The notes beneath the pieces are model-generated. The model saw only the letters and a program-made list of their open reading frames with translations. It was not told the origin of the DNA and ran no database searches. 64,000 nt of DNA. It comes from Cordilura impudica (lineage: Eukaryota > Arthropoda > Insecta > Diptera > Scathophagidae). The stretch lies in the NCBI GenBank assembly GCA_963682025.1, contig OY821518.1:13970100-14034099 (forward strand), written 5' to 3'. The translations under genes and the position numbers were made by a program. Below, in pieces: positions 1 to 11,142 of this stretch; the first letter of the stretch is position 1; each line of letters opens with the position of its first letter.

Positions 1-103
1 AATTTCGAGTTTAATAAAAAATAAAGTAAATTTATCATAAAAATTAACACAATAATGAACATAATAAACTTGACATTTAACATAGATTCAAACAAAAAAT
101 TTT

Positions 104-660
104 TTAGGTTCTTTTTTGAAAAGTAATGCGTTGTACTTGGATATATGATGGTAAATTGTTCCAAAGACACGTGGTGTAGTTGAAAAATTGTCTTGTAGAC
201 ATTAGGTATTTGTATTTCTGTGATATCAAATTTCTTCCACGAGGCGATTGTGCAAAAATAATTTTGTTAAAAAGATATTCTGGGTTCTTCAGATAAATAA
301 TCTTATGCATCATTAAAAGGCTTTTATATTTTAGAAAATCTTTAAAACTTGTATTATGTAACTGGTATGAATATGATGATATACTAACTCGTCTACCTCT
401 GTTGAAAACGTATCTGGCTATATTATTATATGTGACCTCGAAGCGATTAAAGTCAATAGTGTCGCAATTTGCAAATATTTCACACCCGTACAGTAGAGCT
501 AGTATTAAATAGGTTTTTGCCAAAAGCATTCTTATTTCAAACGGCGTCGATGATTGCACAGCCCACAAGTTTCTCAACATCCCATGAACTTTACCAGCTG
601 ATATATTTATATGGTTAGACCAAGAAAGTTCAGCATTAAATGTAATTCCCAAGTTCGATG
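104..660 (-). pseudogene. Non-LTR retrotransposon, C-terminal fragment of reverse transcriptase ORF
   Basis: An open frame of about 182 residues on the minus strand matches the region after the catalytic core of jockey/CR1-type reverse transcriptases. It begins LGITFNAELSWSNHI (thumb-like start of the post-RT region), passes through LAKTYLILALLYGCEIF, and ends with a LWNNLPSYI block typical of the last 40 residues of these proteins. No palm motif (YADD) is present, so the copy is 5'-truncated, which is usual for target-primed insertion. The upstream side breaks off near 660 beside a short ATC run. It is a dead fragment. The clade is uncertain; non-LTR class is fairly sure. Confidence 0.75.
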
Positions 661-1103
661 ATGATGATTATTCTGTTCCCCCACGATGTTGAAGCATGTT
701 CAAGTATGTTGAACATTAGTCGAGTGCGTTCCGCCAGAAAAATGTAAAGCTAAAGAGAGAGACATTTGCAGTTTCTCACCACAACTCACCATGCTTGAAC
801 AGCGTGAACTTTGCTAGAACAAATTTGTGTAAGTAAGTTTCAACCATTTACGAAAAGTGACAGTTGTTTTCATTCGTTGTTTTGGTTTTTTGATTTTTGT
901 CAAAAAGAATAACATTTTGGTAAAAATAAGTAGAATGGAAAAATTAGTTTTATATGAAAATTTATTGGAATCAAGCAGTGATTCAAATGAAGAATTAATT
1001 ATGAATCATGGTTTTTGCTTCAAGTCGTTCCGCCAGAAAAATAGCAAATGAGAGCGAAGAGCGTAAATATGAAATTACTCAATGCTTGAGTTTTGCTAGA
1101 CTT
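661..1103. other. Unassigned stretch with repeated GTTCCGCCAGAA motif
   Basis: No gene is recognised. The 12-mer GTTCCGCCAGAA occurs at 728-739 and 1027-1038 and in reverse complement at 1117-1128. A short plus-strand frame (about 934-1050, starting MEKLVLYENLLESSSDSN) resembles the acidic N-terminus of some transposase-associated proteins, but I cannot place it. This may be the remains of the pogo/Tigger relic that follows, or of another element. Confidence 0.3.
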
Positions 1104-1670
1104 TTAAAAGATATTGTTCTGGCGGAACAGACCTATTGTAACAATACTTTTACCACCTAACGTAACAGCGATTTTGCAGGCCATGGTTAAAAATCCAATA
1201 ATATTGGTCAAGTTAGGATATCGAAGTAAATTGTTACGCAACATTGTCTCACAAGAAAAGATTTCGATTGAAAATGTTTTTAAGGAACATACAATTTGTG
1301 ATGCTATTTTGCATCTAAAGTCCGGGTGGGATGAATTGCCCCAAGCTGTTCTTATAACATTAAAAAGAGGGATGATGATCAATACGATAGTGAACACGAT
1401 ATTCCATTGTTAGGATTGAGAAGTACAATTGTTGAGTTGATGGTGGGTGATAATGTTAACATCAGCATTGACGACATTGAAAATTGGAACAGAGATCAAA
1501 TTAGATTAACGATGATTTCGAAGTGTCCAATAATGATAATGATGGGTCAATTATCGAGCAAGATATTCAACAATCAAAAATGAGCTTCACGAAAGCAGTT
1601 GAAACCATCAATATCTTGATAAAATGGTTTGAAAATAATAACGATGCAAATCAGATCGGTACAAATTAAT
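1104..1670 (+). pseudogene. pogo/Tigger-type (Tc1-mariner superfamily) transposase, C-terminal relic
   Basis: The frame from about 1114 carries LPPNVTAILQAM followed by a K-x-Y-R-x-K-L-L run. This is the hallmark of the last part of the DDE domain in pogo/Tigger/jerky transposases, where the family norm is LPPNVTxxxQPMDQGVI. Downstream GWDELPQAV fits the usual W-x-x-V block. After a frame break, 1556-1640 reads EQDIQQSKMSFTKAVETIN and LIKWFE, which matches the C-terminal helix of these proteins. The DNA-binding half and the first two catalytic aspartates are missing, so the copy is inactive. Superfamily assignment is good, family level is open. Confidence 0.7.
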
Positions 1671-1799
1671 TTTAAGTTTCATTTTTGTAATGAGGATTCA
1701 AGTCTTTGAAATAAATTTAGCGTGCTATTTCCGAAAAATGTATTTTTTTTATTGTAACTTTTTTCGATTTTGAAATTCGCTTAGAAAAGTTAATAGTTC

Positions 1800-3420
1800 G
1801 AAAAAGTTAACTACCCTTGGGACATTTTGGTTAAGTTTTTGGAGATTCTACAGTATATACCTTTTGGAATTGTACAAGTACCAGCAATGTCATCTTTATC
1901 GGACTGTCCTACTGTCGTGGGCAAACTACTACTCGTAATGTTTGAAAATATAACCTTCGTATAAAATGTGCAATCACACGTGTAGAAAACTATTAGTTTT
2001 TCAATATGAACTAGAAGATTCCAGCGGTCGAAATTCGAGTGCAATTTGTAGGCAGCTTTATTTTTCAATTTAGCCAATTCACAAACCAACACTTTTATGG
2101 TTTATTATTATTGTGAATGAAGATAACAAACTCATTAACAAACACATTAACAAATTTAATAAAATTTAATTTAATATGTATATTTTTATGTATGTGTTAG
2201 TAGCAACTTTAAATGCAATTTACTCAAAATAAAGGAAAAAATATAAAAATCTTTAAATCTGCAAAACGGCTAAAAAGAAATACCTTTCAAATAATATACG
2301 TTTGGTCAAAATCGGGATAAAGCGGTAGAACAAAACATCGGTCACAAGAAATCGAATAATATGGTTTTAAATTTTCAAACTTTCCAACAAAAATATTGGC
2401 GTGTGGGAACAACTTTTCGAAAAAGATTAGAAATTTAAAAAATAAAGAAATAAAAATAAAATGTACACTGTCTACAAAGGACTATATTCGTAGATTCCTC
2501 ATTAAAAATTGTAAACAATTCTGCCCAAATTTAAAGCGTCAGTATAGCACTACCCGACTGATATTTACCACTTTCTATACCAATATGTGAATATATGCTC
2601 TAACTTGAAGTTTGGGGGTATTTTCTTTCAAATTTTAAAGTATTTCGCCAATTTTTGAAGCTTGGAGGAGCAACTAATTAACAAAGACTATATAAAATGA
2701 AAATTTCCAAAAAAAAAAAAATATATTATTATTAGAAATTCAGCCATTTCGATTAAAATTTAGGTCTGGGCGAACAACTAACTAATGTATGAAATTTTTT
2801 TTTTTAAGTTTGTTGTAAATTTACGGAAAATTTTTATAAACGACTTGGTTATAATTTTTACTATTTGTAGTTACAAATATACGGACATAAATTCCTTTAA
2901 ATTTTAACGCAATCCGGTAATTATTGTACTGTTGGCAAACTACTAATCGAAAAAGCTCGACTACTTTCCATTTGAAAATATACACTCCATTGAACTTTGG
3001 CATGAATTTACAAAACATTTTTGAGGGACACTTCATAGAAATTCATACTTTTTAAAGTCTATTAAATTATAAGGATACTAAGTACTTCAAATTTCAAAGA
3101 AATCCATGCAAAATTGTGGCTTGAGCGAACTACTACTCGGAAGAGATCAGACATTTTCCATATAAAAGTGTGAAAATTTACTCTTATTTCATGTTTGAGA
3201 TAATTTTACAAAAAATTTTTCATAACGGCTTTGTTAAAAATATATTTTTTAGAGTTGCAGATATAAGGTCAGTATATATTTTAAATTTCAAACTATTCCG
3301 ACAATAATTGTGGGGCGGGCGAACTACTACTCGATAAAGCTCGACCACATTCTATACAAAAGCATGAAATTATTCACTCCATGGAAGATTTACATCATTT
3401 TAGGAAAAATTACTTATTTA
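1800..3420. repeat. Decayed tandem satellite, unit about 170-195 bp
   Basis: The anchor phrase GCGAACTACTACTCGAAAAG (varied) recurs near 1920, 2400, 2765, 2933, 3118 and 3312, with spacings of about 168, 185 and 194 bases between the last four. Each is followed by a CCACTTTCTATA-like phrase and then AATTTTTATAA. Units are strongly diverged and of unequal length, which suggests an old array no longer homogenised. A Helitron (2011-2355) sits inside it. A related unit lies at 23470-23600. Confidence 0.6.
2011..2355 (-). mobile_element. Non-autonomous Helitron, 5'-truncated copy
   Basis: On the minus strand the copy ends in CTAG, preceded by the family hairpin (here imperfect, around TCGAAATTCGAGTGC). 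It contains the family interior (GTTGCTACTAACACATACAT in sense, CGTATATTATTTGAAAGG) and stops at CTTGTGACCGATG, without the usual TCTATAATATTAATAG start. No coding capacity. It lies in the 170-195 bp satellite. Confidence 0.8.
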
Positions 3421-4241
3421 ATAACAAATTCTAGCGCAATATTAAACTTGATTTCAAAGTTACTTAATTTTAAATTGAATAAAAGTTAGACAACAGATAT
3501 ATTGATTGAACACTAAGTTCTACCCAAAATCGAATCAGACAAATTATCTGAGTCTGGCCGCCTATATACTTATTTTTAAATGAAAATTTGTTATAAATCG
3601 ATTTAACACGATCACTATTTAATGATATTAATGAAATTAGAGCAAAAAACTCTCGATATAAGCATTTTAGGACCTAAGACCCCTTCCCGAAATACATTAA
3701 CAACTTTCGAAATACAACTTCGCTTTACTCTGTTCACTCCACTGTTCCATGTTTACTATACTAATTGTACATGTTGTACATACAATGAACAATAGTGAAA
3801 ACAACAACAGCACCATGTCCTGGATGCTTGTTTTGTAAACTATTTATGCAAGGTTTACGAGTACAATACAAAACAACACGGTGAGATTTGTTTCTTCTCA
3901 ATTACTTACTCACCCTTAATGTTGTGCGTTTTCTTTTTGTGTCGAATTTGTTATGGCCCACTATAAAATGTGAATAAGTATATGAAAATATTTGTCACAT
4001 ATTTGCACCCTAATTCGATTACATACCATCTACTGAAACATGTGATATGTATTGTACGTACAAATAAATACTTGTGAAAATGTATGTAAATAAAAACATT
4101 ATTTTTAAGCTACACTGAAAATATATTTTAGATGTTGGAAGTATATAGTAAATATAATATTTTTAATATATTTTTGGAAAACAATAGTTACAGGAGCAGT
4201 CAAAATATGGGAATCGCTTCTGTAGGACAATATTGTTATTA
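3421..4241. other. AT-rich DNA without recognised genes
   Basis: No coding signal. Short palindromic stretches such as TTGTACATGTTGTACATACAA near 3764-3784 occur, but nothing that I can assign. Confidence 0.5.
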
Positions 4242-4876
4242 TGTATAATATTAATAAGTTAGGCGATTTCTGGTGACCGACATAAAAATTGTAGTTAATA
4301 ACTAATTTTGACAAAACATACCTCATTTGAAAGGTATTTCTTTTTAGCTATCCACCAGATCTGCAGATTTGCCCTGTCTGGAACATTTTTTTTTTTTTTG
4401 AGAAACGCTCGTTTAAAGTTGCTACTAACACATACATAAAACACATACTGTGTGTGCGTTTATTATAAATATCAAAAGCCCTGTGTTGAATTGTGAATTG
4501 GTTAAAATTTATTAGCATACCTTTAGGCTCCTTTGAAATTATTTATAAACAAACCCATTTCTGTGTGTTCAACAAATTTTTATAATGAAATTTAATGAAA
4601 TATATTTAAAAAATGTTGAATTGTGAATCGGCTAAAATTGATAAGCATACCTTTAGGCTATTTCAAATTATTTTTTAACAAACCCATTTATATTACATCT
4701 GTGTGTTCAACACATTTTTATAATGAAATTTAGTGAATTTTATTTAAATAGTGTTGAGTTGTGAATTTGCTAAAATTTATTAGCATACCTTTAGGCTCTT
4801 ATAAAATTATTTATTAAATGAGAAAATTAAATTTCCTAGAATTCGCGCTCTAATTGCGAGGGCTGGGCTCTGCTAG
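4242..4876 (+). mobile_element. Non-autonomous Helitron with internal triplication
   Basis: Starts TGTATAATATTAATAAGTTAGGC (first bases diverged from TCTATAATATTAATAGG) and ends with TGGGCTCTGCTAG followed by T. The copy is about 635 bp, against 260-390 bp for other copies, because a ~115-bp block ending TAGCATACCTTTAGGCT is present three times (about 4490-4530, 4615-4655 and 4755-4800). The terminal hairpin region is eroded (GCGCTCTAATTGCGAGGGC). Confidence 0.8.
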
Positions 4877-5339
4877 TATATTATTATTATCTCACATTTT
4901 TTTAAACCATAAATAGTTTTATGAAACATTTATTCAAATGGTAGAATATTTTGAAAACAATATTTAACTTGTTTAAGAAATATCAATTATTTTAATGATA
5001 AAATTTACTAAATTTTAGGAAATTGGTACCATCTCTATTTAAAAGTACAAAAATACTAAAAATGAGGTAAGTCTACTTAAATAAGGTAAAACAAGTAAGA
5101 GTGTTAAATTCGTCTGTGCCGAATTTTTTGATACCCTCCACCTTAGTCTTATACTCTATATTACACCCAATGTTGAGTACGGCTACCACTTTTAAACTTT
5201 TGCCGATACTGAAACATTAATTTCGAATACCAAAATTCAATTGATTGTTGGCTAAAAAGTATTATTATTAAAAATAAGCTAATTTTAAAAAATTTTTATC
5301 TGAATTATTTTTTATTTTTATCTGCATTACATTTAATAC

Positions 5340-5340
<1 letters not shown>
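4877..5340. other. AT-rich gap with one partial dispersed repeat
   Basis: At 5085-5150 a phrase beginning ACAAGTAAGAGTGTTAAATT and continuing GATACCCTCCACC resembles the 5' end of a dispersed fly repeat related to the ACAAGTAAGAAAATTATAG family found elsewhere here. Nothing else is recognised. Confidence 0.45.

Positions 5341-5394
<54 letters not shown>
5341..5394. repeat. Poly(A) plus (TA)n microsatellite
   Basis: A run of about 16 A followed by about 18 TA dinucleotides. Confidence 0.95.
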
Positions 5395-5397
<3 letters not shown>

Positions 5398-5439
5398 ACA
5401 GGTAAGAAACTAAATATAGAAACTTATACTTTTAATATT

Positions 5440-7439
5440 TAATTCTTAATTTTTAATTTTTAAGTTTTAATATTTAGGTTTTAATTATTAATTTTAAATT
5501 TTTCATTTTCCATTTTCTATTATTAATTTTTCATCTTTCATTACTCATTTTTCATTCTTAATTTTTCAGTTTCCATTTTTCAGTTTTCAATTTTCATTTT
5601 TAATTTTTCATTTTTCATTTTTCAATGTTCATTTTCCATTTTTCAATTTTCCTTTTTTATTTTTATTTTCCATTTTTAATTTTTCATATTTTATTTTCCA
5701 TTTTCCATTTCTAATTTTTAATTTTTCATTTTTCAATTTTAATTTCACATTTTTCATTTTTAAATTTTCATTATTCATTTTCCACTTTCCATTTTTAATT
5801 TTTCAATTTTCATTTTCCATTCTTAATTTTTTATTTTTCAATTCTCATTTTCCATTTTTCAATTTTCATTTTCCATTTTCCATTTTTAATTTTTAATTTT
5901 TAATTTTTGAATTTTTAATTTTTAATTTTTAATTTTTAATTTTTAATTTTTAATTTTTAATTTTTGATTTCTAATTTTTAATTTTTAATTTTTAATTTTT
6001 TAATATTAATTTTTAATTTTTTATTTTTAATTTTTAGTTTTTAATTTTTAAATTTTTTTTTTAGTCTTTAATTTTTTATTTTTAATTTTAAATTATTAAT
6101 TTTTATTTTTTATTTTTAATTTTTAATTTTTAATTTTTAATTTTTAATTTTTAATTTTTAATTTTTAATTTTTAATTTTTAATTTTTAATTTTTAATTTT
6201 TAATTTTTAATTTTTAATTTTTAATTTTTAATTTTTAATTTTTAATTTTTAATTTTTAATTTTTAATTTTTAATTTTTAATTTTTAATTTTTAATTTTTA
6301 ATTTTTAATTTTTAATTTTTAATTTTTAATTTTTAATTTTTAATTTTTAATTTCTAATTTTTAATTTTTAATTTTTAATTTTTAATTTTTAATTTTTAAT
6401 TTTTAATTTTTAATTTTTAATTTTTAATTTTTAATTTTTAATTTTTAATTTTTAATTTTTAATTTTTAATTTTTAATTTTTAATTTTTAATTTTTAATTT
6501 TTAATTTTTAATTTTTAATTTTTAATTTTTAATTTTTAATTTTTAATTTTTAATTTTTAATTTTTAATTTTTAATTTTTAATTTTTAATTTTTAATTTTT
6601 AATTTTTAATTTTTAATTTTTAATTTTTAATTTTTAATTTTTAATTTTTAATTTTTAATTTTTAATTTTTAATTTTTAATTTTTAATTTTTAATTTTTAA
6701 TTTTTAATTTTTAATTTTTAATTTTTAATTTTTAATTTTTAATTTTTAATTTTTAATTTTTAATTTTTAATTTTTAATTTTTAATTTTTAATTTTTAATT
6801 TTTAATTTTTAATTTTTAATTTTTAATTTTTAATTTTTAATTTTTAATTTTTAATTTTTAATTTTTAATTTTTAATTTTTAATTTTTAATTTTTAATTTT
6901 TAATTTTTAATTTTTAATTTTTAATTTTTAATTTTTAATTTTTAATTTTAAATTTTTAATTTTTAATTTTTAATTTTTAATTTTTAATTTTTAATTTTTA
7001 ATTTTTAATTTTTAATTTTTAATTTTTAATTTTTAATTTTTAGTTTTTAATTTTTAATTTTTAATTTTTAATTTTTAATTTTTAATTTTTAATTTTTAAT
7101 TTTTAATTTTTAATTTTTAATTTTTAATTTTTAATTTTTAATTTTTAATTTTTAATTTTTAATTTTTAATTTTTAATTTTTAATTTTTAATTTTTAATTT
7201 TTAATTTTTAATTTTTAATTTTTAATTTTTAATTTTTAATTTTTAATTTTTAATTTTTAATTTTTAATTTTTAATTTTTAATTTTTAATTTTAATTTTAA
7301 TTTTTAAGTTTTCATTTTTCAATTTTCATTTTCCATTTTCCATTTTTCAATTTTCATTTTCCATTTTTCATTTTTCAATTTTCATTTTCCATTTTCCATT
7401 TTCCAATTCTCATTTTCCATATTCCTTTTTTCAATTTTC

Positions 7440-7471
<32 letters not shown>

Positions 7472-7874
7472 TTCATTTTCCATTTTTAATTTTCCAAATT
7501 TCATTTTTCATTTTGCATTTTTCAATTTTCATTTTCCAATTTCCATTTTCCATTTTTAATTTTTCAATTTTCATTTTCCATTTTTCTTTTCCATTTTCCA
7601 TTTTCAATTTTCATTTTCAATTTTCAATTTCCATTTCCCATTTTCCATTTTTCATTTTCCATTTTGCGTTTTCCATTCTTCATTTTTCATTTTCCATTTT
7701 CTATTCTCCATTTTTCATTTTCTATTTTACATTTTCCATTTTCCAGTTTGCATTTTCGATTTTTCATTTTTCAATTTTTTTTTTTTTTCATTTTGCATTT
7801 TCCGTTTTTCATTTTCCATTTTACATTTTTTATTTTCCATTTTCCATTCTCCATTTTCCGCTTTCTATTTTCCA

Positions 7875-7905
<31 letters not shown>

Positions 7906-7950
7906 TCATTTTCCATTTTTCATTTTCAATTTTTCATTTTCCATTTTTTT
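5440..7950. repeat. Long heptanucleotide array (TTTTTAA)n with degenerate flanks
   Basis: From about 5880 to 7300 the sequence is almost pure TTTTTAA with rare point changes (for example at 6350, 6950 and 7040). Both flanks are degenerate versions with C substitutions (TTTTCATTTTCCATTTTTC). The outward gradient from perfect to diverged is what unequal exchange or slippage predicts. The single-frame translations rich in F, I, S and H between 7513 and 7962 are by-products of the repeat and not a gene. Confidence 0.95.
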
Positions 7951-8011
7951 ATTATAACGTGATAACGATAAATAAATATGATATGTTATTATGTTCTTGG
8001 TATTGTAAATA

Positions 8012-8439
8012 TATCTCTGGTCACAAGCAATAACCGCCTAACTCGAAAATCATGCTTTCGAGAATAATAGCTTTTTATATAAATGTAATGGGGCTTCATT
8101 ACGACGTAAGTCAGAATATTTGTATTAATATCTTTTTAAAAAGCAGTTTTAGATAAATGGGGATTTCATGTAAATATAAAGATTTTTTAGTAGAATATGA
8201 TAGCATACATAACTCAAATCGGTGAAAATCATTCTACCGAGAAAAAATAACTGTTTATATAAATGTAATGGGGCGTTAATACGACTTAGGTCAGTATGTT
8301 TTCATTAATAACTTTTTAAATAACAGTGTTAGAGAAATGGGGATTTCACGCAAATATAAAGCATTCTTAGTAGAATATGATAGCATAACTCGAATTGTTC
8401 TAAAGCGACTTAAGCGGTTATCGCTTGTGACCACAGATA
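8012..8439. mobile_element. MITE-like element with 30-bp terminal inverted repeats
   Basis: The ends 8012-8041 and 8410-8439 are inverted repeats matching at 27 of 30 positions; the core shared on one strand is TATCTCTGGTCACAAGCAAT. The interior holds two ~175-bp direct copies of one block, each containing TATATAAATGTAATGGGGC (8076 and 8255) and AAATGGGGATTTCA (8155 and 8334). No protein is encoded. Flanks are TATA-like on both sides, so a TA target is possible. Superfamily unknown. Confidence 0.8.
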
Positions 8440-9564
8440 TATGCATAATTTTTTTGTGGCATTTTTTTATGTTGTGTACAATTATTATGTTCAACCACTA
8501 AACTGTTACAACAAACACACTGGGTTTTATGTTTTTTTAGAGGTATCTACATATTTTTGCTCATAACTAATCACAGTGATGCCCGATTTAGCCCGTTTTC
8601 AATACCAACCTGCTGGGAATTATGGCAAATGATATTATTGTAACCTTATCCAGTTATATGGCTTTGTTTGTGAATGAGCGTGATTTCACTGCCACTAACG
8701 TGTGGAGGGTATAAAAATAGTAGAAATTATGAAATGTATTTGGTTATTTTGGCTACCCTAGTAGTAAGTAAATATTAACACTATTTCCGTTAGCTTCCAC
8801 CTGTTAGTTGACTAATGACATTAAGTCTGTATTTGGCAGCTATTCAAAACATACATCCTTGAGAAGTGCCCAAAAAACATTTTATTTTGCTGAAAAGCCA
8901 TCATTCAAACAAAGATAAAGTTTGATAATAACTATGGTCACTATCAAAATTGATGGTGTCCTGAGTTTAGTTTTGGTTGCAAAGGCCGCCACACCCGAAA
9001 ATATTGAAAAAAAAATTCACGATATGGTGTTGCTACACTCTGTTGCAAAACTATAAATCCACATTCTAGCCTAGTGATTTTGCTCCTATTATTTCAAATT
9101 TTGAGTTGCTGTTTACTACAGAAAATAGTCATTTCTAATTGAATTAGAGAAGAAAAAATTTGAGGAGAGCATTGCTCAGTAACGGTACTTTTTTCCACTC
9201 TATATAAACGCACTATTAAACGAATTCCCAAAAAAATATTTTAATTAATATTCCCTAGTTTGATAAAAAAAAATCAAAAAAAACATTGCAAAAATTGACA
9301 AATTTAACTAATTGTTTCCAGAATTTGGCAAATCACGCGCGCTATGATGCAATTGTACAATTTTAAATAATGCGAGTGTTTATTAAAGTTGTTATACCAA
9401 TAAATAAAGTTGTAGGTGGTTAATTCTATTCTCTTTAATGTAATATTTAATCAGCTTGACTTTTAATTAATTATTAATCATATGAATGGAAATTTGTCAA
9501 TTTTTCAAAATAAGATTTTAATTAACTTAATTAAAAAAATAATAACTAATTTTATGTAGTTTTT

Positions 9565-9603
<39 letters not shown>

Positions 9604-10727
9604 TGTCATTAACATTTACCATTAACTTTATTTGAAAAAAAAACCATCTAAATTTTTTTCTGAAATTAACCGAAAATTGTAGCTTTTCGCTGAAATTAAT
9701 ACAAATAATAAAAATTTTTTTTTATTCGAAACACAAAGAATTTTCTGCAGTCCTAACATAACTATAATATTAATTTTAATGCAATTAAAATCATTTTTTA
9801 TATTCCAACGAATTGAAAACTTTTCCTCAACTTCTACAAAGTTTTTCTTCAAGTGTCATTCCAAACATATTCCGTCGTCAAACGTATGCATTTTTCCCTT
9901 TTTGATATAAAAAGTTAAACAAAAATACAAAATATATACTTTTTTTATATCCAAGTAATTTTTATTAACACTCTCGTTTAGCTCTGCTACGGGCTCATAA
10001 AATCTCTGTTGTGAAAGTACAACAATATTTGTATTTGTTGTTAGTAAAGTTTGTAATTGTTGTTACCGATTTCGAGGTTGCCACTGCTGCGTTGCGCTAT
10101 TGTATTTCTTTTTTTTTCCTAATGCTAACGTTTTGATTTGTTTTGCAAGGGTAACGAATTCAATTTTATAGACTTCTGGTGCAATGAGGTCTTAATCTAA
10201 CCAAAAGAATGTGCGTGCGAATTGTGTACATACATCAAGATATCTACATGGATTCAGTGTAATAGATGATAATAATAAAATGGGGTGATTTTTCCACGTT
10301 TTATTGGTGTGAATGTGTGTGTTAGGTATTAAGTTATAAGCGGAGCATATTACATGGATAACTATTACGCATTATTGACTTTTGTCATGTCGCATCAAAC
10401 GATAAATGATAATGATGATATTCTGAAAAGTTTATTTCCAAATGCATATTTTGGTTGTATTTTATAAAAGAGCATTTTTTTTATTATTATAAACTATTTA
10501 TAGGACAGAAAGTTATTCCCGTTACATTTTAGTTTTCACAGAAGTTACTGGACAACCTTTTTATTTCTTTTATTTCTTTTTTTACTTTTCAACACTTTCT
10601 GATTTATGATTTGTATTTGAGATTTTCAAGAATCTTTTTTTGCCAACTGGTGACCAGCTCTGGAACTAGATCTTTAACTACGTAATTCTGCTTTAGTTAA
10701 ACCTTGTATATGCCATGCGTTTACAGA
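8440..10727. other. AT-rich DNA, no recognised gene; poly(A) tract at 9567-9599
   Basis: About 2.3 kb with no open frame of recognisable content. A ~33-base A run near 9567-9599 is followed by T. A phrase ending GTGTGGAGGGTATAAAA (8700-8716) resembles the 3' end of a dispersed repeat. The part 9950-10600 looks like ordinary single-copy noncoding fly DNA. Confidence 0.5.
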
Positions 10728-11142
10728 GGGGGTCTCAATTCCAACTAATTGGATTAACCAAATTTGACTGGCATTGTTATTGTTATTTCCTACAGATATG
10801 AAAAAGTTCATATCGAATGCTATATTTATATGAGGATTAGGTTAAAATGTGGACCGATCCTGACCATATTTTTTGCAAAAACATATATAAACCAAATATG
10901 AGAAAAATCAGTATTTTGATATATTTGAGTGAAGATCGGGTAGCAGCTTTATATGGGGGCTGTAACTAATAAATCCCCGGGATCTACATAATAATTTGGG
11001 TCTTATGGCAATTTAAGTTGATCTCATAGGGGTCATTTGTATGGGGACTAGATCTCAATAGGCACCGATATATACCAAATTTAATAAAAATATACTTATA
11101 TTTGCGACCTGTAGTTTGATTACAAGCTTTACATGGACACTA
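10728..11142 (+). mobile_element. Dispersed fly repeat (ACGGACGG family), partial copy
   Basis: Shares with the fuller copies at 16117-16843 and 63588-64000 the phrases AACCAAATTTGA, ATATGAAAAAGTTCATATCG, ATGGACCGATCCTGACCATA, GTGAAGATCGGG and GCGACCTGTAGTTTGATTAC. It ends inside the element before the ACGGACGG block, so the 3' end is missing. Noncoding. Confidence 0.8.

Noticed and set aside
728..1128. GTTCCGCCAGAA repeats as terminal inverted repeats of an element
   Set aside because: Two direct copies and one inverted copy, with no consistent borders or target duplication.
1755..1795. ATTCGCTTAG near the Tigger relic as a pogo terminal repeat
   Set aside because: It is in the wrong orientation for a 3' end, and no matching 5' end is seen.
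7513..7962. Open frames of 149 and 97 residues rich in F, H, I and S
   Set aside because: They lie wholly inside the T-rich array and consist of repeat-derived residues only.
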